Positions 24,690 to 33,365 of a stretch of 64,000 nt of DNA are shown one piece after another. Origin of the DNA: Gluconobacter oxydans (GTDB taxonomy: Bacteria; Pseudomonadota; Alphaproteobacteria; Acetobacterales; Acetobacteraceae). The stretch spans positions 1 through 64,000 of the forward strand of contig NZ_BJNM01000008.1 in assembly GCF_006539685.1 (NCBI RefSeq), written 5' to 3'. The position numbers and the translations under genes are program-made. The number at the start of each line of letters is the position of its first letter. Within the stretch, counting starts at the first letter, position 1. The notes under the pieces were generated by a model. That model did no database searches. It was not told the DNA's origin and saw nothing but the letters and a program-made list of their open reading frames with translations.

Positions 24690-26206
24690 TGCTGCGCTCC
24701 AGAATGTCCCGCCGTGTTTCGCTTCTTCTGTGTCTGACCGTGCTTTCAGCCTGTGCGGTCGGTCCGGATTTCCATCGCCCGGACCTGCCGAAAAACATGG
24801 CCTATCAGGGCGCGCGCCTGACAGCTACGGCCGGGCATGGCGTGGTTGGTGCTACCGTGCAGCAGCAGTTCCAGTCAGGCGTGGATATTCCGGGCCAGTG
24901 GTGGACGGTGTTCGGCAATCCGAACCTGAATGCGCTCGTCGATCAGGCGCTGGCAAACAACCAGTCCCTGCGTGCCATGCAGCAGGGGCTGAAATCCGCC
25001 TGGGAACAGCGCCGGATCGAGGGTGCCGGGCTGTATCCAACGCTCTCCGCCTCGTTCAATCCGACACGGAACAAGACATCGCGCGTCTACTCGCCGATCC
25101 CGAACGCCAATGTCTGGCTGTACAACGTTCATACCGCGCAGCTGAATATCGGCTATGTGCCGGATCTGTGGGGAGGCACGCGCAGGGCGATCGAGGCGGC
25201 CGGGGCCCAGGCGGATCTGCAGAAGTTCCAGCTTGAAGCGACCGCGCTGACCATGATTTCCGATCTCGTGAATGCGACGATCGAGGAAGCCACGATCCGC
25301 GCCGAAATTGACGCCACGAACGAGCTCATCCGCAGCCAGCGCGCCGTGCTGAAAACCGTGACGGCCGAGCAGGGTCTCGGCAATGCGTCGCGGCAGGACA
25401 TGGCCCAGCAGCTGGCATCCGTGGCCCAGCTTGAGGCGACGCTGCCGGGTCTGAACCTGCAACTGGCCCAGACGCGGGACCAGATGGCCGTGCTGGTCGG
25501 CGTGACGCCCAATTCACCGCTGCCGGAGTTCCGGCTTGAGCAGTTTACCCTGCCGAAGACGCTTCCCGTCTCGCTGCCTTCGGACCTGCTGAACCAGCGG
25601 CCTGACATCCGCGCTGCTCAGGCACAGATCCAGTCCGCCAGTGCGCAGATCGGCGTGGCCATCGCCAACCGTCTGCCGAACGTGCAGCTCAGCGCCACGC
25701 CGGCGCAGGCGGTCGGGGTCATGAGTGATTTCTTCAAGCCCGGCTATGGCAACTGGACGATCGCCGCAACCGTCATGCAGCCAATCTTCCAGGGCGGTTC
25801 GCTTCTGCATGCCGAGCGTCAGGCGCGCGACAACCTGCTTCAGGCCAATGAGACGTACAAGGCCACGGTCCTGTCCGCGATCCAGGACGTGGCAGACAGT
25901 CTGCATGCCGTGACCTTCGACGCCGATGCCCTGACGGCCAATGAGAATACGCTGAAGGCAACGTCCCAGAGCCTGAAAATCGCCCAGGGGCAGCTTCGTC
26001 TTGGCGATGTCAGCGAACTGGTCATGCTTCAGGCCCAGCAGACCAATGCACAGGCCCGTCTGGCCTATGTTCAGGCCGAGGGCGCGCGGTTCTCCGACAG
26101 CGTGGGGCTGTTTCAGGCCTTGGGTGGCGGCTGGTGGAACCGCAATGACATGGGCATGACGCCGGCAGCACAGAAGTCGCTCGGGAAGTCGCTGCTGCCT
26201 TGGTGA
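24686..26206 (+). CDS. Outer-membrane efflux lipoprotein (NodT/TolC type)
   Basis: The 506-aa precursor has a lipoprotein signal (TVLSACAVGPDFHRP), the typical NodT/OprM N-terminus. The body is the repeated outer-membrane efflux helix-barrel unit, including GQWWTVFGNPNLNALVDQALANN, LNIGYVPDLWG, LLNQRPDIRAAQAQI and MQPIFQGGSL. It forms the trimeric exit duct for the preceding pump. The ATG overlaps the pump's stop (ATGA), giving a complete adaptor-pump-channel operon. Repeat copy 2 begins 7 bp after the stop. Confidence 0.92.
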   Translation: MMLRSRMSRRVSLLLCLTVLSACAVGPDFHRPDLPKNMAYQGARLTATAGHGVVGATVQQQFQSGVDIPGQWWTVFGNPNLNALVDQALANNQSLRAMQQGLKSAWEQRRIEGAGLYPTLSASFNPTRNKTSRVYSPIPNANVWLYNVHTAQLNIGYVPDLWGGTRRAIEAAGAQADLQKFQLEATALTMISDLVNATIEEATIRAEIDATNELIRSQRAVLKTVTAEQGLGNASRQDMAQQLASVAQLEATLPGLNLQLAQTRDQMAVLVGVTPNSPLPEFRLEQFTLPKTLPVSLPSDLLNQRPDIRAAQAQIQSASAQIGVAIANRLPNVQLSATPAQAVGVMSDFFKPGYGNWTIAATVMQPIFQGGSLLHAERQARDNLLQANETYKATVLSAIQDVADSLHAVTFDADALTANENTLKATSQSLKIAQGQLRLGDVSELVMLQAQQTNAQARLAYVQAEGARFSDSVGLFQALGGGWWNRNDMGMTPAAQKSLGKSLLPW

Positions 26207-26213
26207 GGGCGCT

Positions 26214-26320
26214 CAGGGCTCTGCCCTGAAACCCGCCAAAGGCCGGGGGCCTTTGGAAACCGTTTAATCGGGATCAAAGGGACCGCGTCCCTTTGCGGGG
26301 TTCCGGGGCAGAGCCCCTGA
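26214..26320. repeat. Dispersed MITE-like intergenic repeat, copy 2
   Basis: This 107-bp block resembles the one at 6136-6244. Here the terminal inverted repeats are clearer: CTCAGGGCTCTGCCC at the left and, read in reverse, CTCAGGGGCTCTGCCCC at the right. Inner arms CAAAGGGACC / GTCCCTTTG can pair as well. It lies between the converging stops of the efflux channel and M61 peptidase genes, where it could also act as a terminator. Confidence 0.7.
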
Positions 26321-26330
26321 GAACACGCCC

Positions 26331-28271
26331 TTACGGACGCGGTGCGTAAATCGCGCTCAGGCGATCCGGTGTGCCTTCGATGCGCTCCAGATGCGGGTAA
26401 CGCAGACCGTCGTGATAGGGGATGGAGACCGTGCTGACATGGTCGCCGGACTTCACGATCAGACGAATATCCTGCTTCGGATCTTTCTGCGCGTCCGTGA
26501 CGGCATGGAGCAGACGCTGCGGCGTGAAGCTCATGTCGTTGACGGCCAGGATCGTCATGCCCGGAACGATGCCCGCCTTGAAGGCCGGGCTCATCCAGTG
26601 CTCACGTCCCACATGTCCGGCGCCGGTCACGGTCAGGCCGAGGGAGAAGGACAGGTCCGTGGCATGGCGGGCGGCTTCACTGGCCTTGATGAAGGAGGTC
26701 GGCTTGGACGTGTAGACCAGCTTGTAGCCGCCATTGGTCAGGCCATCGAGCGGCGCATGCGGCTGGATCGTGTCCAGACGGTCATGCAGGAACTTCGCCC
26801 AGTCATAGGGCTGTACGCTGTTGAGCGTCGCGACCACATCGTCGAACTGATAGGGGCTGACGACGAAGCTGCCGCTGTTTGTGCCGAAGAAGGCTTTTGC
26901 AAAATCATCCAGAGACTTGTGACCGTCTGACAGCTTGCGGATCAGCGCATCGGCATCCAGCCAGACGAGCTGGCCTTCGACGTAATAGTCTTCCGAACGC
27001 TGCCAGTCGCGCCATGAGAGCGGGGCACGCTGGGCGATGACCGGATCATTCGTCGTGTCTTCCAGCGGACGCCACTGACGGCCCGTCTGGTTGTCATAGG
27101 ACGCCGCCATATAGGCCAGGGCTTCGAAGCCCTGATCCTTGGTCACGAGACCCGAACGTGCAGCCAGGACATTGCCCCAGTACTGCGTCTGCCCTTCATA
27201 CACCCAGAGCAGGGAGCCACGCTGCGGCGTGTTGAAGTTCGGCGCCCACATATCGGCCGGACGGCGATACTTGCCGTTCCAGGAATGGGTGTATTCATGA
27301 GCCAGCAGGTCACGCGTGGGGAACGTCTTGTCCCATTCCGTGAAATAGCCCGGAGCCGCACTGTTCTCACTGGACTGGTGATGCTCGAGGCCGATGCCGC
27401 CGAGTTCTTCCGTCAGGGCCAGCAGGAAGTCGTAGTGGTCATAGTGATGCGAGCCGAACAGGGATGTCGCCTGACGCACGAGGTTCTGATGCGCGGCAAC
27501 CTGCTGGGGCGTGGCATCCAGTGAGTCCGGATCATCCGCTACGACATCCAGCGAAACCGGAACATGGTCCGGGCCGGTCAGGTCGAACTTGCGGAAATAG
27601 CGTCCGGCATAGATCGGCGAGTCCACGAGCGTATTGAAGGTCGTGGCGTTGAAATGCGTCTCGTCGCCATAGGTGGCGGCGCGGAGGGCCGAGCCGATCT
27701 GCCAGCCATGCGGCACGCGTACGGAAGGCTGCACCGTAATATCGCGGGTGAAATACCCTGCCGGGTAGAGTGAAACCTGATCCCACTGCACGTTGACGAT
27801 GGATGGCGTCATGACGATCCGGCCCATACCCGGCGCGATCGGGGTCATAAGCTGGAAATGCAGATCCAGGCTCGGCGTGCTGCTGGAGACCGGGATGTGG
27901 AAGGCGGCGACGTTCACCGTATCGCGCTTCCAGTTCAGTGTGCGGCCACCGCTCTGCACGCGCAGGCTGGCGAACTGTTCGATGACGCCCGTCGGGGAAT
28001 GGTCGCCGGGGATCCACATTGGATACAGAAGGACCATCTCGCCCTTCTGTTGCGCCTCTTTCGGCACCGGAACCGTCTCATGGATGGACATGACGTGATG
28101 GACCGTGTCGGTCGCATCGACCGAAACGGTCAGACTGCCCGGGAAGGGACGGTCCTGAGGTTCCGGGACGGGAGCTGGCATGGGCAGCGGCATGGGCTGG
28201 GTCTGGGCAAGCGCGGGAGAGACCAGACCGCTGAAAGCCGTCAGGGCGGCCAGAAGACGCAGAGAGGACAT
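26331..28271 (-). CDS. Periplasmic M61-family metallopeptidase
   Basis: The protein resembles glycyl-aminopeptidase-like M61 peptidases. A signal peptide ends SPALAQ, then a Pro/Met-rich linker, an N-terminal beta domain, the gluzincin catalytic domain with zinc motif HEYTH in DLLAHEYTHSWNGKYRRP, and a downstream EGQTQYWG with the third ligand Glu. A C-terminal PDZ-like domain is visible (LGLTVTGAG, AGIVPGMTILAVND). Such enzymes cleave N-terminal Gly/Ala or short peptides. ATG 28271 is preferred; the longer frame would begin at ATT. The 646-aa length is normal. Confidence 0.88.
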   Translation of the reverse strand: MSSLRLLAALTAFSGLVSPALAQTQPMPLPMPAPVPEPQDRPFPGSLTVSVDATDTVHHVMSIHETVPVPKEAQQKGEMVLLYPMWIPGDHSPTGVIEQFASLRVQSGGRTLNWKRDTVNVAAFHIPVSSSTPSLDLHFQLMTPIAPGMGRIVMTPSIVNVQWDQVSLYPAGYFTRDITVQPSVRVPHGWQIGSALRAATYGDETHFNATTFNTLVDSPIYAGRYFRKFDLTGPDHVPVSLDVVADDPDSLDATPQQVAAHQNLVRQATSLFGSHHYDHYDFLLALTEELGGIGLEHHQSSENSAAPGYFTEWDKTFPTRDLLAHEYTHSWNGKYRRPADMWAPNFNTPQRGSLLWVYEGQTQYWGNVLAARSGLVTKDQGFEALAYMAASYDNQTGRQWRPLEDTTNDPVIAQRAPLSWRDWQRSEDYYVEGQLVWLDADALIRKLSDGHKSLDDFAKAFFGTNSGSFVVSPYQFDDVVATLNSVQPYDWAKFLHDRLDTIQPHAPLDGLTNGGYKLVYTSKPTSFIKASEAARHATDLSFSLGLTVTGAGHVGREHWMSPAFKAGIVPGMTILAVNDMSFTPQRLLHAVTDAQKDPKQDIRLIVKSGDHVSTVSIPYHDGLRYPHLERIEGTPDRLSAIYAPRP

Positions 28272-28385
28272 GAGGATATTCCGCTTGTAAATCAAATTAC
28301 TTCAATCCCTAACCGGCCATGCGGACCTTCACAAGATGGAAGCCTGAAAGACTGGTCTTATTTGCAGGTCCGGACCGCTGGCTCC

Positions 28386-28388
28386 TTA
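28386..28388. repeat. Target-site duplication TTA (left)
   Basis: TTA directly precedes the left end of the IS element and matches TTA at 29294-29296. A TNA duplication is usual for IS1031-group IS5 elements. Confidence 0.75.
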
Positions 28389-29293
28389 GAGCCCTTTTGG
28401 AAATTCGCTATGATAGGTTTTCAAGAGGTTTTGAGCGTGATTCAAAGGCAGGATGTGGACGCCAGCACAACGAGGCCGCATGGCCGGAATTACACGCAAG
28501 ACGAAACGCTATCCGTCTGATCTGACAGATGAGGAATGGGAGCGCATAGCGCCTCTGATGCCCCCTGCGAACCGGCGTGGTCGGAAACGGACAACCGATT
28601 TCCGTGAGATCATCAATGCTCTGCGCTATCTCGTGCGCTCAGGCTGCGGTTGGGAGATGCTTCCGGTTCATTTTGGCCCATGGCAAACGGTTTACTGGTG
28701 GTTCCGCAGGCTGATGCGCCGTTTCCTGTTCCAGACCATTCATGATGTCTGTCTGATGCTCGATCGTGAAGCGGCAGGACGCGAAACCAGTCCATCGGGT
28801 GGTGTCATTGATAGCCAGAGTATCAAGGCACCCCACGCAAAGACACGTGGTTATGACGCAGGCAAGAAGATCGTCGGTCGGAAACGTCACATCGCAGTTG
28901 ATACGGATGGCCGCCTTCTCCTGGTCCAGCTGACAACAGCCGATATTTCGGACAGTGCAGGAGGACAGATGATCCTTGATGCCATTCGTAAACGCTGGCC
29001 TTGGGTGAAGCACCTGTTTGCCGATGGAGCCTATGACCGCCTCCAGTTGATGGATAAGGCCACTTTTCTCGACTTCACAGTCGAGATCATCCGGCGGTCA
29101 GAGACAGCAAAAGGGTTTGAAATCCTGCCGCGTCGGTGGGTTGTGGAACGGACCTTCGGTTGGATGATCCGCTGGCGTCGCCTTGTGAAGGACTACGAAC
29201 AGCGGATCGACGTCGCAGAGGCCATGATCCACATCGCCATGGGAAGCCTCATGCTACGCCGAAACGCTCATCCGTGAATTTCCAAAAGGGCTT
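28389..29293 (+). mobile_element. IS5-family (IS1031-group, IS12528-like) insertion sequence, complete
   Basis: The element is 905 bp. The left end reads GAGCCCTTTTGGAAATTC and the right end, reversed, AAGCCCTTTTGGAAATTC: an 18-bp terminal inverted repeat with one mismatch at the outermost base. TTA flanks both sides as a 3-bp target duplication. One intact transposase gene fills the interior. The size and ends agree with what I recall of IS12528 from Gluconobacter; the exact name needs a database comparison. Confidence 0.92.
28453..29277 (+). CDS. IS5-family DDE transposase
   Basis: The 274-aa product has the IS5/IS1031 layout: an N-terminal DUF4096-type DNA-binding region (LTDEEWERIAPLMPP, RYLVRSGCGWEMLP) and a DDE catalytic core with Asp in GGVIDSQSIKAP, Asp in LFADGAYD and Glu in VVERTFGWMIRWRR, followed by the usual Y-1 helix region (KDYEQ). 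No frameshift or stop interrupts it, so it may be active. ATG 28480, with GAGG seven bases upstream, is an alternative start giving 265 aa. Confidence 0.93.
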   Translation: MWTPAQRGRMAGITRKTKRYPSDLTDEEWERIAPLMPPANRRGRKRTTDFREIINALRYLVRSGCGWEMLPVHFGPWQTVYWWFRRLMRRFLFQTIHDVCLMLDREAAGRETSPSGGVIDSQSIKAPHAKTRGYDAGKKIVGRKRHIAVDTDGRLLLVQLTTADISDSAGGQMILDAIRKRWPWVKHLFADGAYDRLQLMDKATFLDFTVEIIRRSETAKGFEILPRRWVVERTFGWMIRWRRLVKDYEQRIDVAEAMIHIAMGSLMLRRNAHP

Positions 29294-29296
29294 TTA
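29294..29296. repeat. Target-site duplication TTA (right), also a stop codon
   Basis: This copy of TTA is at the same time the TAA stop codon of the minus-strand glycosyltransferase gene that ends here. Confidence 0.75.
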
Positions 29297-30715
29297 TGAA
29301 GCCTTTTCTCCAAAGAACTGAATCTGATCGAAATGCAGGTAGGTTTCCTCTCCAAGGATCGTTATCCTGAGAAAGCGGGCCTGAATGCCAGACTGGTCAA
29401 TCCAGATGTAAGGATGGCCGTCAGCTCCACCATAAATGATGCCGTCATTTTTGCGCGTCATCACAAACCATTCCTGGTTATCAAGGGATCCCTGAAGAAC
29501 AAAATTTGCAACGCGCTCAGGAACGCCATCAAGCCGGTTGAAGAGCCGCATTTCATGGACAAGGCAGATCGACTCAAGGTCAATTTCCCACCATGGATTA
29601 TGTTCCAGGGCCGTATGGTTTTGACATTTACCGCAGAGATTCCCGGATAGCACACGACGTGCATCTTCTTCGACCGTGCCTGCATGAACTGTGGAAATCT
29701 GAGTGGCAGTCATGCCTTGTGAGATATTTCCCCATCGGCTCGGAGGGAAAATGCTGAAATCCCAGGCCCGTGCGGTCTGTGATAGCCAGTATTCGTGAAG
29801 GTAAAGGTCAGATATTTCGTTGGTAGTTTCATGGTAGTTGGTGCGTTGTTCCTGAGAATAAGTACCCCATACCAGTTCGCTGCGGTAATCTCCGCTTGTT
29901 CCACGCTGGATACGTAATTCAAAATCCGTATCTGACTTCATGGAAAAGTGCGCAACATAGGCAACTGTGAGTATTTTTTGTTTTCGCTCCTCCGAGTTCA
30001 GCATTTCCCAAGCTGTTTCTGGAAAGTTAGTATAATATTTACTAACGCTCTCACCTAACACATTGATCATATTGAGATCAGGATCGAGGCTGTTATATTC
30101 ATGCATTATTGGAGAGCTGGAAGTTCTGTAAATGTCCTTATAAGGAACTTTTTTGCTTCTGATCAGCACCTTTGTATATGGATTGGCCCATCTTTCGCGC
30201 TTCGTATAGTTTATGAGAACGCTGCCATCGGGTCTGTCTTTGTATCCGTTATTCCCATAACAGCACCAATTGAAGTGAATTCCATCGATTTCTTTTGGTA
30301 TGCGGGACATGAAAGAGGGAAGGAAGTTACTTCCCTTGATGCAAAGAAATTCATCAATGTCCAGAAACATCAGCCATTCGGTTTCTGTAGAAAAATTCCT
30401 CAGGAAGTGAAAATACATCTGATATTGCTGGCCAGGTATTGGATAATGCCTGAATGTTACAAAGGGATCAGATCCTGAAATATAGGGGCGAATACGATCA
30501 TAAATGACGTCAGGGCAGTCATCATTCGAATAAAGATAAATATGATCTATGCCGATAGAACGATGATACTCCAGCCACTCGCAGATATATTTTTCCTCCC
30601 ACTTTGCGCAGGCAACAAGTGAGTATGTGTATTTCGGTTTGGGGCGGATCCCGTGATTCTCGGTGCACGCAAGAGGCTCGATCGCATAGGTGAGAATGGT
30701 TTCATTGTATTTCAT
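29294..30715 (-). CDS. GT92-like glycosyltransferase with C-terminal discoidin-like module
   Basis: The 473-aa protein begins with a GT92/GT2-type domain: YSLVACAKWEEKYICEWLEYH, an IDHIYLYSNDD strand and a DxD metal motif in WLMFLDIDEFLC (about residue 118), then HFNWCCYGNNG. It would transfer a sugar from a nucleotide donor, perhaps onto surface polysaccharide. The last 116 residues resemble an F5/8 C (discoidin) domain (NPWWEIDL, FNRLD, GGADGHP, ARFLRI, LHFDQIQFFG) and match the C-terminus of the orphan at 10881-12095. Composition is AT-rich relative to neighbours. The stop codon coincides with the IS target duplication. Confidence 0.75.
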   Translation of the reverse strand: MKYNETILTYAIEPLACTENHGIRPKPKYTYSLVACAKWEEKYICEWLEYHRSIGIDHIYLYSNDDCPDVIYDRIRPYISGSDPFVTFRHYPIPGQQYQMYFHFLRNFSTETEWLMFLDIDEFLCIKGSNFLPSFMSRIPKEIDGIHFNWCCYGNNGYKDRPDGSVLINYTKRERWANPYTKVLIRSKKVPYKDIYRTSSSPIMHEYNSLDPDLNMINVLGESVSKYYTNFPETAWEMLNSEERKQKILTVAYVAHFSMKSDTDFELRIQRGTSGDYRSELVWGTYSQEQRTNYHETTNEISDLYLHEYWLSQTARAWDFSIFPPSRWGNISQGMTATQISTVHAGTVEEDARRVLSGNLCGKCQNHTALEHNPWWEIDLESICLVHEMRLFNRLDGVPERVANFVLQGSLDNQEWFVMTRKNDGIIYGGADGHPYIWIDQSGIQARFLRITILGEETYLHFDQIQFFGEKAS

Positions 30716-30750
30716 GTCGTGTTTCCAGAGCTCTTTAATAGATTTATAAT

Positions 30751-32622
30751 TTATTCTTTTGACAGAACACTGTTCTGGGTCTGCGCTCTATCATTGCGCC
30801 AGGACGAACAGAGTTTTTCCCACACCTGTTTGGTATCCGGGTCAATGCGGTCATCTACTGACATACTCTGAAGGCTTTCTTCAACGAAAACTGCAGATGC
30901 AGTGCAATATCGAAAAATAATTTCCTGCATTGCTTCTGCCACACCGGGGATGTTGGTCAGACGACGCATCTCGGTACGGATATCTTCAGCCAAGCGTGAA
31001 GCGGGCGAGGTGCCTTCGACTTCAAAAGTCTGTGCGAAAAGACTGAAAATAGCAGGACTATTATATCTGAAGTGCTTGTTCTTTACGACGCCCTTGCCGT
31101 CATTTTCTCCACGGGAAAATTTCCAGATGTATTCTTCGAAAGAACGCAGATGGTAGTGACAGACATGTGCCCATTCGGTTGAAGACTGCGTAAAGTTAAG
31201 ATCTTCGCTTGTTGTCTGGCTGGGGGGATAAATATTCCCGTCTACAGTCGCATACACTCTCAGTGAATAGGAGCATTCCGGGTGATGCGCGTATGAATAG
31301 TTGAACAGGCTGGTTTTGAAAATTGATTTAACAAGAGGATGCTTTTCGCCTTCGATAAAGCGCTCTGCGGAAATTTCATTTGACCATGTTAAACGTCCAT
31401 TTGGGTAATAAACTCTCCAACTTAGAGAAAAACAGTCTACATCCTGTTCATTTCGGGCTGAAATAATGGGTAATATGCTATTTTTGCTCTCTTCGGATGG
31501 GAGAATGGCTTCATCGATATCGACAACTGCACACCAGCGGAAATCAAGGATTTCAGGGAGTGTCGTCAAAGCATGGTTGTAGGCTTTGAACTGCATGTTG
31601 ATGCCTGGAACAGGGTTACTGGTATTGTTGATCCAGGTAATTTCCCCATTTTCGGCGAGAACTTTCAATAGGGCATCAGAACCATCCGTGTTGTCATTGG
31701 TATAAATAAAGAAATCTTTTATTCCGATGACGCGGTGATGGGCTATCCATTCCAGAAAATAAATCCCTTCGTCCCGGGCTGTCGCCAGAAGAGCAATGTC
31801 TTTTCTGCTTTCAATTGCCTCCCGGGCGATGCCAAGGATTACAGATCCCCAGTAAATTCCGTTCCCGCGATCCCTGATATGTCCATATCCCAGGAAATCA
31901 TATTCGCCTGCGGCCTTTCTGATGGAACATCTGTTTCTACGTACATTCCACTGTGCCAGCTCCAGAAGTGCCCTGTGGACCCATTCTGCGTGAGGGATGT
32001 GATTGATTATTTCAAGGATATTGAAATAATTTTCGCCGGGGATGTTCAGGAAGGCGGTTGTGAGGATTTTGGAAAAAGTTTTGCGGCGTGTTGCGTTCAG
32101 AGATCGGGAAAACAGGTTAAAAAGCTCGACTCTGATATTTTTGTTCGAAAGACTTATTTCGCGAATGGATTTTTCTATATTATTTTTATTTGAAACAAAT
32201 TTATTGATTTCATAAAATATTCTTATGGATTTTTCGTCTAATGCAACCTGATTAGGGGATAGGGAAAAAATTTCCCACTCCCGGCTTTCCTCTCGATTGA
32301 AAGCGAGGTTTCCAAAAGGATCTGCCGAAAAAAACTTTTTTTCTTCAAGAGAAAGAAGGGACAACTTGTTGTTGTTCTGGAATCCGATTTCAAAAACGAA
32401 AAACCTGTCCTTGAAAAGGGTGTTTTCTTCAGGACGGATTTTTTCCACGTCCTCCCCGATAGTGACGGGTGCGATAATAAAGAAAGCTGGATTTTCCGGG
32501 GACTGGGCAATGACGACGTCAATATACGACGCCTGCTTTTCGTTCGAATGCTTTAAGGTACGCTCTTCCGAGCAGAAAAATAGAGTGGTTCCATGAAATG
32601 TTTTTAAATGGAAGAATTCCAT
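30751..32622 (-). CDS. GT92-like glycosyltransferase with N-terminal beta-trefoil-like domain
   Basis: The C-terminal half has a GT92/GT2-type fold: IALLATARDEGIYFLEWIAHH, GIKDFFIYTNDNTDGSD, and DxD in WCAVVDIDEAILP. The N-terminal region includes FFSADPFGNLAFNREESREW, very like the repeat of fascin-type beta-trefoils that often bind sugars. The first 200-odd residues are otherwise unrecognised. ATG 32622 is chosen because GAGGAG lies 9 bp upstream. TTG 32679 or ATG 32652 would extend it into the upstream phosphatase gene. It sits 35 bp before the second GT92-like gene, in the same AT-rich block. Confidence 0.72.
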   Translation of the reverse strand: MEFFHLKTFHGTTLFFCSEERTLKHSNEKQASYIDVVIAQSPENPAFFIIAPVTIGEDVEKIRPEENTLFKDRFFVFEIGFQNNNKLSLLSLEEKKFFSADPFGNLAFNREESREWEIFSLSPNQVALDEKSIRIFYEINKFVSNKNNIEKSIREISLSNKNIRVELFNLFSRSLNATRRKTFSKILTTAFLNIPGENYFNILEIINHIPHAEWVHRALLELAQWNVRRNRCSIRKAAGEYDFLGYGHIRDRGNGIYWGSVILGIAREAIESRKDIALLATARDEGIYFLEWIAHHRVIGIKDFFIYTNDNTDGSDALLKVLAENGEITWINNTSNPVPGINMQFKAYNHALTTLPEILDFRWCAVVDIDEAILPSEESKNSILPIISARNEQDVDCFSLSWRVYYPNGRLTWSNEISAERFIEGEKHPLVKSIFKTSLFNYSYAHHPECSYSLRVYATVDGNIYPPSQTTSEDLNFTQSSTEWAHVCHYHLRSFEEYIWKFSRGENDGKGVVKNKHFRYNSPAIFSLFAQTFEVEGTSPASRLAEDIRTEMRRLTNIPGVAEAMQEIIFRYCTASAVFVEESLQSMSVDDRIDPDTKQVWEKLCSSWRNDRAQTQNSVLSKE

Positions 32623-32656
32623 TCCATTATTCTCCTCTAGAATATCTTTCATAAGA

Positions 32657-33316
32657 TCATTGTTCACTTTTATATTCAAGAGGGTCTTTGGAGTGAAGGA
32701 GAGTACCGTTTGTCGCAGAGACTGATGGATCCAGCATCTCGGTCTGCCAACCCGTTCGCGTGAATTTCAAGGCGACTGGAACTGCATTGGGAAGGCGTAT
32801 GTCGACCGGAAGATTCATCGCATGTCGCAGGCCCCTGAACAGGGCCCCATGCGCAACAATCAGGGGAATATCGGGGTTTGCCAGTGCCTCATTGACGGCC
32901 AGGCGGGCTCTGTCCGTCAATGCTCCAAAGCTTTCAGCATCTTCGGGGGTAAGGCCGTCTTCAATCCAGGGTCTGTACCAGTCCCCCATGGGGGTGCCTT
33001 CCTGAATCCCGAAGCAGACTTCCTGTAAATTATCATCCACATGCAGCGGAAGGGTGATACCTGTGTAATGCTGAATTGTTTTCTGAACAGTTTCTGCCGT
33101 GACGAAAGCGCGCGTCAGCGGAGAGGACACGATACGGTCGAAAGGTTTTTGCCCGTTGTCGAAAAGGCTGGCGAGAACCCTGCCAGCCTGCAGGGCCTGT
33201 TGTCGGCCGGTTTCATTGAGCGGGATATCGGTCCGCCCCTGTGCCAGTCCCTGACGGTTCCAGTCGGTCTCACCGTGACGGAGATACCAGTAGGGCTTGG
33301 GGGCAATCTGCGACAT
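32657..33316 (-). CDS. Histidine phosphatase (phosphoglycerate-mutase superfamily)
   Basis: The N-terminal RHGETDWN (residues 13-20) is the phosphohistidine motif of the branch-1 family. The second His is in VAHGALFRGL (about 155), and an Arg lies in SSPLTRAFVTAE. The 219-aa protein is a small cytosolic phosphatase; candidates include alpha-ribazole phosphatase, sugar-phosphate phosphatase or cofactor-dependent mutase, and sequence alone does not separate them. It is followed in the same direction by the two GT92-like genes, so its substrate might be a sugar phosphate, but the composition is closer to the core genome. Confidence 0.85.
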   Translation of the reverse strand: MSQIAPKPYWYLRHGETDWNRQGLAQGRTDIPLNETGRQQALQAGRVLASLFDNGQKPFDRIVSSPLTRAFVTAETVQKTIQHYTGITLPLHVDDNLQEVCFGIQEGTPMGDWYRPWIEDGLTPEDAESFGALTDRARLAVNEALANPDIPLIVAHGALFRGLRHAMNLPVDIRLPNAVPVALKFTRTGWQTEMLDPSVSATNGTLLHSKDPLEYKSEQ

Positions 33317-33365
33317 GGGAAAGTCCGTTCACGAAGGCTGGACCGTGAAGCAGGCCGGTGAAAAA

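Noticed and set aside
32623-32679. Apparent overlap of the GT92 gene start with the histidine phosphatase
   Set aside because: It disappears if translation starts at ATG 32622, which has GAGGAG 9 bp upstream; the TTG at 32679 has no site.
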